64,000 nucleotides of DNA from Rhynchopus euleeides (taxonomy: Eukaryota; Euglenozoa; Diplonemea; Diplonemida; Diplonemidae). The stretch covers positions 186,001-250,000 of the forward strand of contig OY723273.1 in NCBI GenBank assembly GCA_963210315.1, read 5' to 3'. Position numbers and translations under genes: made by a program. Position 1 is the stretch's first letter, and every line of letters starts with the position of its first letter. Under the pieces are notes generated by a model. It did no database searches, was not told the DNA's origin, and saw only the letters and a program-made list of their open reading frames with translations. Of the stretch, positions 33,242 through 42,290 are shown in pieces.

Positions 33242-35002
33242 TCAGACGTGGACCAGTAACGACTGGCCCAGATGCCGCATCAGGTGGGTGCGTTGGGCTG
33301 CGGCCTCAGCATGCTCGCCGGTGAGCTCTGTGGTGGCTTGGCTGTGGCCGTCAAGGCACTGCTTCATCGCAGCGTTGTAGGCAGCCCACCTGTTGGTGCC
33401 ACTGCCGATCTCGTATATCCACTCCAAACCAGAGGGCTGCACCGTGTCGGTGGTGAGCAGCTCGTACACCGCTTGCAGTGGCTCGCCCTCGGGATCCGCA
33501 TTGTCACACGTCTTGTCGTTGCACGCAGTCGACTTCATGATCTGCACCCAGCGCGGCACCAGCAGGAGTGTGTGTTCATGCTCGACCTCGCGCTGCACCC
33601 CCACACTGCACAGCACGCTGATGTGCAGTGCACGCCCGGCACGTTCCATCCCACACGCCACCAGGGGCAGCACCCCCAGAAGGCTGAAGCGCCGCATCTC
33701 TGCGCACCCGACATCGCCACACAGGACCTTCCCTGTCGCTATCCCGATGTTGACGTCCATCGCATCCGTGCCCATCCCGGTGTCGGTGGTCGGCAGGAAG
33801 GTGTTTGCGATGCGCGATGCAGCGTGTGCTGCTGACGTGGCATGCATGACACAGGGGCGCGACGTGTTGAACGACACAAGCACAGGGTCACCCACAAACA
33901 CGTCCACCACGCCCTTCCGCCCCTCGACTGCAGAAAGTGTGGTGTCCAGCACAAGCTCGAATAGTGTGGCGAAGTCACATGGATCGTCCGTCAGCCTCTT
34001 GATTGTGCGGCAGATGTTCACCACAAGTGCACTTGCACGCACTGGCACCAGGTGGTTCAGGGTCCGGCCCTTGGCAGCGGTCCCAGGCACGACGAGGAAG
34101 GTGCTGTGCGACAGCGACTTGACTGAGGTCGACCCGGTGCCATCCGAGACATCCTGGACCTCCTCCAACGACGACATGTCCAAGTTGTCTTCGTTGTGCG
34201 GCAGGCACGACTTCGGAAGGTACGGGCGGTACAGCCTCAGGTTCTGCTCCAGCCGCTGCAGCGCGTCGTGCATCGCCTCCGGAAGCTGCCCCTTGGCCTC
34301 CTGCAGCATCTCCGCCACCGTATCCACGTCGTACTGCGACAGCAGGTCTGCGATGGTCTCCACTGTGGAAACAGTGCAGACCATGGACCTCTTCTCCCGT
34401 TCGACTTCATCAGAAAAGCTCTGGGTGGCGAAGAAGTTGACGAGAAGAATACTCGCTGCTATGGAGAAACTCTTTATTGCCACCAGCGGACGCACTGCAC
34501 AGGGCTGTGTACTGCATTTGATAGCTTCTTGGGCAACCTGCCAGCGGAAATCCTGAGACGGCCCACCCGGCAGGTCGTATAGTCCGAAGCGAAGAGCCGA
34601 CTCGACACTTGTGATCAAGAGCCACAGCACGGTCACCACAACCAATGCATGTGTGAGACGCCTGTTCATCCTCAGCGCTAACGCAAAGTCAATCAGGAGG
34701 ATGAAGAATACTGATACAGGTTCACGTTTCAGGGTGCGTGTTCGCAAGTCGACGGCGAGGAACGCCACTGATATCAACGCCATGTAGATGTAGATATTCA
34801 AACGTGTGACGTGCTGGCGGCACACGCAAAGAAGGAACATCCATAAGCTTGCGGACACCCCGATAGCTGTGCCGACAATGTCTATCAAAGACAGATGATC
34901 TGCAACACTCACGAACAGCACGAACCCCCCGCAGGCAAGCGGGCTGAATGCTGTCAACATACGCCGCACCCCCACGCTCTCCGTGCCCAGACCAGGCTCC
35001 AT
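33242..35002 (-). CDS. Membrane protein with degenerate class III cyclase domain, paralogue 2
   Basis: The product is 586 residues from the Met at 35002. An in-frame Met at 35233 would add 77 residues without a membrane helix. I prefer 35002 because the start MEPG is similarly placed to MEFF and MEWS of the paralogues. About six N-terminal membrane helices (LACGGFVLFVSVA, ASLWMFLLCVCR, YMALISVAFLAVDL, ALVVVTVLWLLITSVE and others) precede a Cys-pair loop (CSTQPC). The linker ADLLSQYDVDTVAEMLQEAK onward and the whole degenerate cyclase region are nearly identical at DNA level to paralogue 1. The 5' halves, by contrast, are clearly different. It lacks the metal Asp (VVNI) as paralogue 1 does. 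Catalytic activity is doubtful. Confidence 0.78.
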   Translation of the reverse strand: MEPGLGTESVGVRRMLTAFSPLACGGFVLFVSVADHLSLIDIVGTAIGVSASLWMFLLCVCRQHVTRLNIYIYMALISVAFLAVDLRTRTLKREPVSVFFILLIDFALALRMNRRLTHALVVVTVLWLLITSVESALRFGLYDLPGGPSQDFRWQVAQEAIKCSTQPCAVRPLVAIKSFSIAASILLVNFFATQSFSDEVEREKRSMVCTVSTVETIADLLSQYDVDTVAEMLQEAKGQLPEAMHDALQRLEQNLRLYRPYLPKSCLPHNEDNLDMSSLEEVQDVSDGTGSTSVKSLSHSTFLVVPGTAAKGRTLNHLVPVRASALVVNICRTIKRLTDDPCDFATLFELVLDTTLSAVEGRKGVVDVFVGDPVLVSFNTSRPCVMHATSAAHAASRIANTFLPTTDTGMGTDAMDVNIGIATGKVLCGDVGCAEMRRFSLLGVLPLVACGMERAGRALHISVLCSVGVQREVEHEHTLLLVPRWVQIMKSTACNDKTCDNADPEGEPLQAVYELLTTDTVQPSGLEWIYEIGSGTNRWAAYNAAMKQCLDGHSQATTELTGEHAEAAAQRTHLMRHLGQSLLVHV

Positions 35003-35630
35003 GACTGCCCACCTGTATTCCGTGTGTGCTGCCGTGTGTGACCGGGAGTTGATGGGGCGGACGACTGACCTCGAGTTGTAAGCACCGACAACCAGCGGAG
35101 AGGAGGGGCTCTCCCTTCTCTGAGAGCGGGTTAACCTCAGGTGGCGATATTTCAGGCCCGGGGAACCGGCACCCGTACCCCTCCCCCCCTCCCTAAAAAC
35201 CAGAGAGGGGAGAGGAGAACCAGTGGCATTCATTGCTCACGAACACCCCACACGCCTGCTGCGGGTGTGGTGCGTCCTGCATGATGTGCGTCGCGTTGAT
35301 TCCTGCGTTGTCGGCACAACTCCAAATAAATAACGCACAACATCCCCTGCAAGGTCGTCAGGAAACCAGCCGCAATCGAGAGGGGCTGTGCGCCAGAACC
35401 CAAGCAAGGCAAACAACGCACCTCAGGCTTGCAGCGCATCAGGGGTAGCAGACAGTGCCACCTCTGGGTCCAATGCATGGCGGTGGCCCGACCACAGACG
35501 AACGGAGTCTGGGCCAGCCTGAGGCGCGGCAACATGGCGTGTGCATTCTCTAGCGACACATCACCGAGGCAAGCCAGACGTGGTAACGCCTTGAAACTAC
35601 CTGGGAGTGTCTGTCGGGGGAGGATGTGCA

Positions 35631-37721
35631 CTACGTCCCTGCCGGGTACATCTCGTACACTCCGTGGGGTGTGTGTTCCGCAGCTAATTCGTGAGGCACG
35701 CCTGCCACGCACAGCTGCCCGCGCAGAGCACCCGACACAATACGCTCCTCAGCTGTGTATAGGAAGCGCTTGCCTGTGCGGCAGGCAAGCCGCCACATCG
35801 ACAAGCTGCCTTCGACGGCGTTCCCTGTGACGGTGACGAAGCGTTGGACTGCCGTCCCGACATCACCACCCTGCACCTCGCCACTGGCAAGGCCCAGCTT
35901 CAGGTCTAGGTTAGAGGCCAGTGCTCGGGTGGAAAATGCAAGTGCGTTCTCGGTGTGCGTTGGGAGCAGCCCATTCGTGTTCCACCCCAGCCAGCAATTG
36001 CTGCCCAGAAGAGTCAGGATGGTTCCACTGCTCTGATCCAGCAAGGGCACAAGGGCTGTCAGGCAGGCACCCAGGTGCAAGCCAGGATCTGTCTCGGGTT
36101 CACGGAAGGAAGCACTTGCTATTGTAGCGACACCACCCCGCAGGTGTACAGCCCACTCACGCTTGCTGGAGAGGGACTGGGAACTATCCTGGCGCGAATG
36201 GCAGGGCCGTAACTGCAAAGGCCGGGTGTACCGCCTCTTGAGATGGTCCTGCCACAGGTTGCTGACGCAGAGCTGATCGCGCAGTCCCTTCAGCTCGCAC
36301 TCCGTGTCTGAGGACACGACGTCACGGACGCCGTCGCTGACTTCCTTCCACAGGCTGTGCGGCAGTGCCACCGCCCCAGGCAGGCACACGCCCTCGAGGC
36401 GTGCAGCGACGTTCACCGTGTGCCCGAGGTAGTCCACACGCCTCGTCAGCGCGTTCGTCTCCACCGTGACAGGGCCGTGGTTCACACCGATGCGCACCGT
36501 CAGCCCGCCCCACAGCCCTTCCACAGGGCGGCAGAGCGAGACCTCCATCAGCGCTGCAGGCCACTCTGCGTGGAGCAGGTCGCTGTGCACGGCCAGCCCA
36601 AATCTGACGGCGTCCGTTGCGTCCTCAAATGCCACCATGAAGGCGTCCCCGATAGTCTTCACCTCGTACCCGTCGTGCGCTCGTATTGCCTTCCGCAGCA
36701 CTGTGTTGTGAACCTGCATTGCGAGTTTCATCGCGTCAGGTGCCGCCTCCCAGATCGACGTCGACGAGCGGATGTCGGTGAACACGATGGCGGCTGTGCC
36801 CGACACGATGCCCGGTGCCGCAAGGCTTGCAGGCTCCTCTTGCACCAGCTTTTCGAACAGCGCCGCCGGCAGATACGGGCGGTACAGCCTCAGGTTCTGC
36901 TCCAGCCGCTGCAGCGCGTCGTGCATCGCCTCCGGAAGCTGCCCCTTGGCCTCCTGCAGCATCTCCGCCACCGTATCCACGTCGTACTGCGACAGCAGGT
37001 CTGCAATGGTCTCCACAGCCTGGATTGTGCGCGACATCGACGCCTGCTCTGCCTCTTCCCGACGTGCAAAGCCACGTGTGGCTGTGAAGTTCAGCAGAAT
37101 GACAAGAGCAGAAGCCAGGCTGCTCCGAAGGGACACGCCGAGTACGATGGGACAGGGCGCCGTGCTGCAGGACGTAGCCCTCTGCAGTTCGACCCACCTG
37201 TCCGACTGGGGCAGCGTGCCTGGCAGGTCCAACAGCCCTACACGCAGCCAGGCTTCGGTGTTGATGACAAGGACCCATACAGCTAGAAGAACAGTCAGCG
37301 CATTCGCGAGCTTTTCAAGACGGAATATCAACGCCAGGTCCGTCAACAACATCCCTGCTGGCCACAGTGACTCACGACGCAGCGTATACGTCCGCAGGTC
37401 GACACCAATGAGGGAAACAGTCGCCAGGGCTATGTAGACGTTCAGCTCCATCGGTGTAATCGGTTTACGGCAGAGGCACAGAATCAGCATGTAACAATTG
37501 ATGACGATGAATGTACACTGCGAAATATAGTCCAGGGGTGACATCACATATGCCATGAGCGTGAACGACGACGTCCCGACGATCATAGCGAACGACATCC
37601 AAAACAGCAAACGGCGCAGGCTGTATTCCGCAGGGGTTGCTGTCCCGCCGAGAGAAAAAATATTCTCAAACACACCTGCCACCCGCGAGGCCACTCTCAG
37701 CAACAGGCGTGACCACTCCAT
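35631..37721 (-). CDS. Membrane adenylate cyclase with a second, degenerate cyclase domain
   Basis: The product is 696 residues. The N-terminus has five or six membrane helices (LLFWMSFAMIVGTSSFTLMA, CTFIVINCYMLILCLC, ALTVLLAVWVLVINTEAW, SSLASALVILLNFTATRGF) and a CSTAPC loop. Next is the shared linker ending RLYRPYLPAALFEKL. The first cyclase domain (about 305-475) is complete: FTDIRSST (Asp 316), EVKTIGDAFMVAF (Asp 359; Lys suits adenine) and DYLGHTVNVAARLE (Asp, Asn, Arg). It should convert ATP to cAMP and resembles trypanosomatid cyclases. A second domain at 530-690 is degenerate: ATIASASF for FTDI, LLGSNCWLGW for GD, with DLKLGLASGEVQGGDVG kept. That second domain matches the only one in paralogues 1 and 2. 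The start at 37721 precedes the first membrane segments; the longer frame to 37937 is Pro-rich. Confidence 0.85.
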   Translation of the reverse strand: MEWSRLLLRVASRVAGVFENIFSLGGTATPAEYSLRRLLFWMSFAMIVGTSSFTLMAYVMSPLDYISQCTFIVINCYMLILCLCRKPITPMELNVYIALATVSLIGVDLRTYTLRRESLWPAGMLLTDLALIFRLEKLANALTVLLAVWVLVINTEAWLRVGLLDLPGTLPQSDRWVELQRATSCSTAPCPIVLGVSLRSSLASALVILLNFTATRGFARREEAEQASMSRTIQAVETIADLLSQYDVDTVAEMLQEAKGQLPEAMHDALQRLEQNLRLYRPYLPAALFEKLVQEEPASLAAPGIVSGTAAIVFTDIRSSTSIWEAAPDAMKLAMQVHNTVLRKAIRAHDGYEVKTIGDAFMVAFEDATDAVRFGLAVHSDLLHAEWPAALMEVSLCRPVEGLWGGLTVRIGVNHGPVTVETNALTRRVDYLGHTVNVAARLEGVCLPGAVALPHSLWKEVSDGVRDVVSSDTECELKGLRDQLCVSNLWQDHLKRRYTRPLQLRPCHSRQDSSQSLSSKREWAVHLRGGVATIASASFREPETDPGLHLGACLTALVPLLDQSSGTILTLLGSNCWLGWNTNGLLPTHTENALAFSTRALASNLDLKLGLASGEVQGGDVGTAVQRFVTVTGNAVEGSLSMWRLACRTGKRFLYTAEERIVSGALRGQLCVAGVPHELAAEHTPHGVYEMYPAGT

Positions 37722-38017
37722 TTGGAATACCCTCTCCCTCCCCCCCACCCCCAGAAGGCAACAGACCCACCCCTGTGTGGGCACGCTCTGTTGGCGGGTG
37801 TTGGATGAATGGGAGGGGGGGGGGGGGGGGTGATAGGTAAGTTCAAAGACAATGGGAATGGGAGGGGGGGGGGGATAATAGTGCATTTCCAACACAACAC
37901 AAGGTACGACGTGCCGGGCGTACAACATCTTCTTCAATCATCAACGTGGACACAAAATTGGCTATAAAGTGACAAGGTTTGCCACACGGTGACACAGAGC
38001 GAGGTCCCCCATGGGCT
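37722..38017. other. Short spacer with C and G runs
   Basis: G runs lie at 37815-37830 and 37862-37873. No gene is supported. Confidence 0.5.
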
Positions 38018-38021
38018 TTAA

Positions 38022-39221
38022 CCCTATAAGACCGAAGGCTATTTTGAGCCATTTTGGCCCATTTTTCTCCTTGGACACCAATTTGCTTCAATTTTCGTTT
38101 TTCTGCCCGACCCTGGCCGCAAATGAACGCGTTTGACTGAAAGATTCCACGATGGCCATTTTTTGTCCCCGAAAAATGACTCTTTTTTTGCACGGCCAAC
38201 AAACAGTGAATTTGAGGGTGAAAAAATGGCAGATTTTCGAAGGCAAATTTTTTTGTGTGCCGGGGCTCCCCAAAAAGTCAGCCGAGGATGACGTTATTGG
38301 AAAGAACGAGTCAAATTGCATCGACGAAAAAAAAGTTCGATCAAAAAGACTGAGTATGAAGCCTCTGAATGGGCACTCCGGTTTTTTGCCTATGTTCAGT
38401 ACCTATTTCCCTTTGAAACCGTGGGAAAACACCCGAAATTGGGCTTTTCGTCAATCACGTGCAGGAAGTCTGTCTCAGACGGCTGCAAGAGCAACTGTTG
38501 CGCTTCGCAGCAGTGCTGAACCAGCGAGAGGTGTTCGTGTAAAGCTGTGACCCTCCAGCACTGTGGAGCTCGCTCTACTACCACGTGATGCCGCCGCCGA
38601 TAGGCAGTGTCCGTCGACCCTCCCGCGACCAGATGTCGCATAGAGGACGCACCCTTCGGCTCGTGGTGTGACAGACCTATGTGCTGCAACTGCGCACGGA
38701 AGAGCGGAAGTACCTCGAATACGTTATCCCCGGGTAGATCCAGTTTAGCTTGGCTCGATCTGGGCAGAACTGGGCACGGCCCAAAGCCGGTCGAAGATAT
38801 CACCCATACATTTGACAGGCGAGGAATTGACGATCAGGCACTCCATTGCCTTCAGTTGACACATGCACCACATCGGGGTGTATCTGGGTGGGTCATGCTT
38901 CCTTGGAAAGGTTCTCGAGTCCCCTTTACCGGATGGCTAGGGTCGGGCACAAAGACCCCTGGCAAACCTTGTTGGGGTGTGCACAGAAAGCCAAGGGCCC
39001 AGAATGATGTTTTCACCTGAAAACCCGACCTGGGCCCAGATTCTCCGAGGTGACGGCGGGCAATCGACAGACAGATATCTCGTCGATTTTTGTTGTCTTG
39101 AAAAGAACTGTCCAAACCATTTTCATGGTGCCCAGGGTTTGCCAAAAAGACAAACATGGGTCCCAACAAAATGCGAACCCAAAGTGCACAAGCAATATAT
39201 TGCGCCTTCGGTCTTAAAGGG
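38022..39221. mobile_element. Non-autonomous piggyBac-like element
   Basis: It is 1200 bp. The ends are CCCTATAAGACCGAAGGC and GCCTTCGGTCTTAAAGGG (18-bp inverted repeat, one mismatch), flanked by TTAA on both sides (38018-38021, 39222-39225). TTAA duplication with CCCT...AGGG ends is the hallmark of piggyBac transposons. No transposase frame is present. The interior is AT-rich near 38030-38460. Confidence 0.85.
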
Positions 39222-39225
39222 TTAA

Positions 39226-39568
39226 GGTAAGGGGAACTGACCCGCCCCTCCCCCCCCTCCCACCAGGTGCCACCCCGGCGCTTTTCAACATCAGAAAGGG
39301 GTGGGTGGGAGGGAGGGGTGCCGGCGCCGCGCGGGGAGGAGGAGAAGGAGATCGCTTCAGGCATTGCTCTTCGGACTGCGCCCTCCCTATCCCGCCCCCC
39401 CCCCCTCCCCATCCCGCTGCATCGATCTCCGTGGCTGCTTTTGCCCAAGGGGGAGGGAGGAGAGGGGCATCAGCAGGCACACCCGCAAACCCGAGAAGAG
39501 GGCCCCGTCTTTTTTGTTTTGTTGGCACATACAGTGTTCCCGCTAAGGCCGATGGGCCGGTCATTTTT
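39226..39568. other. Spacer between two transposable elements
   Basis: This is a CG-rich stretch with homopolymer runs and no supported gene. Confidence 0.45.
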
Positions 39569-39662
39569 TGGTGACCCTGACGACCCCATATTGCGTAGTT
39601 TGTGCGTAGTGAAAAGGGGGGGGGGGGTCTCATTTTTTGATTTACTCAGCCATTCTCTGTCT

Positions 39663-39869
39663 CTATGCCGGGACCCCAAACTCAAGGAGTTCTTGCTGTT
39701 CCGGGGTCAGTGAGGGTGCAGGCGCTTCAGGTGCTGCAGGTGCTGCAGGTTCTTCAGGTGCTGCAGCGCTGGCAGCCTTCGGTGCGGGTTTCGACGCAGT
39801 CTTTGCAGGTCTCTTTGGGGGTGCCCTTTGGCGCGGTGCCTGCTTCAGCTCGTCGGGTGGAAGCATCAA
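39663..39869 (-). CDS. Ala/Pro/Lys-rich frame inside the 1-kb element, copy 1
   Basis: This is a frame of about 68 residues (PPDELKQAPRQRAPPKRPAK, then an Ala/Pro repeat and LTPEQQELLEFGVPA). The tract resembles a basic, disordered tail. The DNA copy at 47338 lacks nine bases, giving a three-residue deletion that keeps the frame. It may be the second exon of one gene with 39950-40267. No function is assigned. Confidence 0.4.
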   Translation of the reverse strand: MMLPPDELKQAPRQRAPPKRPAKTASKPAPKAASAAAPEEPAAPAAPEAPAPSLTPEQQELLEFGVPA

Positions 39870-39949
39870 CGCATCATTAAGCGGTGCCTGCTTCAGCTCC
39901 TCCGGGTGGAAGCGTCAACGCATCATTAAGGAAGAAGGAAGCACAGTTG

Positions 39950-40267
39950 CTACGCTTTTTTGCAGCTGCAGGAAACGACACCATACCCAACAACAATCCC
40001 CAGACCGTCGAGGGAGAGTGGGCGCCTGGATCCCGTGACACAGATCTCTAGTGCCGTTGTGATCCCCTCGGATAACGTCTCCTGGACGTTGTCAGCGGAG
40101 GTTGCCTGTGTGGCGGTGACCTCCGTATACCCCGCGGGATCCAGTGCCAGTAGCGCCTTCTTCAGCTTTTCGTCGACCCCTCGGCCGACGCTCTCCTTGA
40201 TGTCAAGGGCCACCTTCAGGGTGGCACCTCGCAGCGCCCTGAAGGCTGTGATCGTATCATCATTCAC
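39950..40267 (-). CDS. 105-residue frame inside the 1-kb element, copy 1
   Basis: The frame opens with GTG at NDDTITAFRALRGATLKVAL and has no in-frame ATG, so it is more likely an exon than a whole gene. It is helical and charged in the middle (DIKESVGRGVDEKLKKALLA) and ends SCSCKKA. The translated sequence is identical to the copy at 46940-47257. No family is recognised. It may be captured host sequence. Confidence 0.4.
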   Translation of the reverse strand: MNDDTITAFRALRGATLKVALDIKESVGRGVDEKLKKALLALDPAGYTEVTATQATSADNVQETLSEGITTALEICVTGSRRPLSLDGLGIVVGYGVVSCSCKKA

Positions 40268-40568
40268 AATCTCGAGGGTGTTCTACGCGGCTCCTGGAAC
40301 TCACTTCCTTCTCAGGTGTTTCTGGGCATGGGGCAACCTTGCCCAGGTGTTTCTGGAGTCCCGCCCCACATGTCGTGCGTTCTTTCGTACGGTGTATAGT
40401 GAGTTCTGGCAATAATTTTTTGCTCGGTCAGCGCAGTGCCTCCAGTCCTGTCTCAGTAGCCACACAGAAAGGGGGACCAAAAAAACTGGGGGGGGACCAA
40501 AAAGCGAGACCCCCCCCCCAGATTGCGTAGTTTGTGCGTAGTGAAAAAGGGGTAAATCAGGGGCACCA

Positions 40569-42060
40569 TTTTTGTTTTTGGGATTTTTGGATTTTTTTTC
40601 CCCCTTTCCCGTTCAGTGAAAATTTTTCTCGGGCGCGCTTCGCGCGCCCGAGACTACGCGGGAGATGGCCAGTCTCGCAAGAAGGACTTGCGAGACAGGC
40701 ACACGCGACAGGGGGGGTCTGGGGGGCGGAGCCCCCCAGCCGCCGGAGGCCACGGTAGTGAGCATTCGTTCTGCAGGGCGACAGATTTTGGGCGAGATAG
40801 GCTGCTTCCATCTTCCTGGGCGGCTTTCGAATCGAGATTCCACAGGAGGGGGTCTGGGGGGCGGAGCCCCCTAGCCGCCGGAGGCCACGGTAGTGAACAT
40901 TTGTTCCTTGCACATACCATCCCCGCCTCTTTTTGAGATTCGCTTTGTGGGTTCACCTGCATCTTGAAGTCGCAGCTCTTCCCACAAGAGGGATGTTCCT
41001 CCGACATGGGTTGTGAGCATGCCAGGCCTGGTGCCAGCTGCAGTGGATGTCCAGTAATCTCCGATATTTTCCTGCAGCTGCTACGCGAGGACACCTGAAG
41101 TATCACAAAAGCTCTGTATTGTTTCAGTGGCCAGTCAGGTTTGTAGTGGGAGCTTCGCCCCCACCACAAACCTGACTGGCCCACCTGCCCAGGACCCACC
41201 AGTCAGATATGACCGGTCATATATGACCGACCCCCCCTCCGGTCATATATGACCGGCACGTTTTTCGGACCCCTTTTTTTTTGGTCATATATGACCGGTT
41301 TTTTTCTTAGCGGGAGCACTGGGCACATATCCCACTCACACCACCCCCCCCCCACTATTTGTGTACACCACTCCCCACCCCCCCCCCCCCCCACCCCACA
41401 AAGGTTTGATAACACTGCGTGGGGGCGTTGGGCCGCAAGATACCCAGCTAAATGCACAGAAATCCCCCCCCCCTCCCCGAGAAGGGTTCACGCCGGAACT
41501 GTCAAATATATAATAGGCCCCCCAGGGGGGGAGATGGGGGAGGGGGGGGAGTGAGAGAGGGGGGGGGGGGGGGGTCTCCGCGCGACGACGCGGGAGCCGG
41601 GGTCCCGGCTCGTGTCGGAATGCAATCCGAACGTTGTGCAACTACAGGGTGCAGTTGTCGGGCAGGCCTGTCGCTAACTTTTCGATTTTGGAGATTTGGT
41701 GGGTTGACGCTCCTGTTTTGGGGGGGGATCAGGGGGGAAACCACTAGGGGTCAATTTTTCTCGCGCGCGCTTCGCGCGCGCTCGTGTTGTTGCCAAATTT
41801 TCCCATCGGTGGACCACTAGGTGGGCACGGTGTGAGGCGCTGGGTTCCTTCCGTGGTTCCTCTCCCGCTCGCGCCGTCGGGTGTCGGAGGAAACCAAAAA
41901 ATGGCTTTCGGGACCATAATTTCGACGCTGCCCCCTGATATGCCACGGCCGTCAAAGCGCAAGGACTTGGTTACTAGACGGGCACGCGAGATGGGGGGGT
42001 CTGGGGGGCAGAGCCCCCCAGCCGCCGGAGGCCACGGTAGTGATCATCTGTTCCTGCAAA
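40569..42060. repeat. Cluster of dispersed GGAGCCCCCC repeats and hairpins
   Basis: Three copies of a repeat (GGGGTCTGGGGGGCGGAGCC followed by AGCCGCCGGAGGCCACGGTA and GTGA) lie near 40710-40765, 40850-40905 and 41992-42045. Two copies of a CTCG/CGAG palindrome with CGCGCTTCGCGCG lie at 40627-40652 and 41758-41783. A near-perfect hairpin (GGCCAGTCAGGTTTGTAGTG and complement) is at 41129-41180. Four GGTCATATATGACC-type palindromes fill 41207-41300. No gene is supported. Confidence 0.65.
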
Positions 42061-42074
42061 ACCATACTCTCTTC

Positions 42075-42290
42075 GACGTCGACCCAGTGAAAGTGGGTTG
42101 ACGCTTGGTCGACGCTTGGTGAGCGTCGACCCAGTGGAACCGGGTCAACGCCAGGTTAGCGTCGACCTAGTGTAATAAATGGGTTGACGCTTGGTTCAGG
42201 CTTGAATGGCAACCCAGTTGGTCCACTGGGTCGACGCTTTTTTATGGGGGGGGAAACCCAAAATCACTGGGTCGACGGTCGACGCTTAGC
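42075..42290. repeat. Array of GTCGACCCAGTG / GGGTTGACGCTTGG repeats
   Basis: At least eight copies of GTCGACCCAGTG-like or GGGT(C/T)GACGCTTGG-like units occur in both orientations within about 215 bases. Spacing is irregular. The same GTTGACGCTT core occurs at 47288, 54503 and 63758. Function is unknown. Confidence 0.6.

Larger units (their letters stand above)
39569..40568 (-). mobile_element. 1-kb TGGTGCCCCTGA element, copy 1
   Basis: It is 1000 bp. The ends are TGGTGACCCTGA and TCAGGGGCACCA (12-bp inverted repeat, one mismatch), flanked by TTTTT on both sides. Near both ends lies the same 27-bp direct repeat (ATTGCGTAGTTTGTGCGTAG onward). A nearly identical inverted copy is at 46638-47628. 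It carries two reading frames. The superfamily is unassigned: 5-bp duplications and these ends fit no family I can name with confidence. Confidence 0.8.

Noticed and set aside
38900..38935. GGTTCTCGAGTCCCC resembling a tRNA T-loop
   Set aside because: No matching acceptor, D or anticodon stems can be built around it, and it lies inside the piggyBac-like element.
39569..40568. Interpretation of the 1-kb element as an LTR retrotransposon
   Set aside because: The ends are inverted rather than direct, and the 27-bp subterminal direct repeat does not start or end with the terminal sequence.
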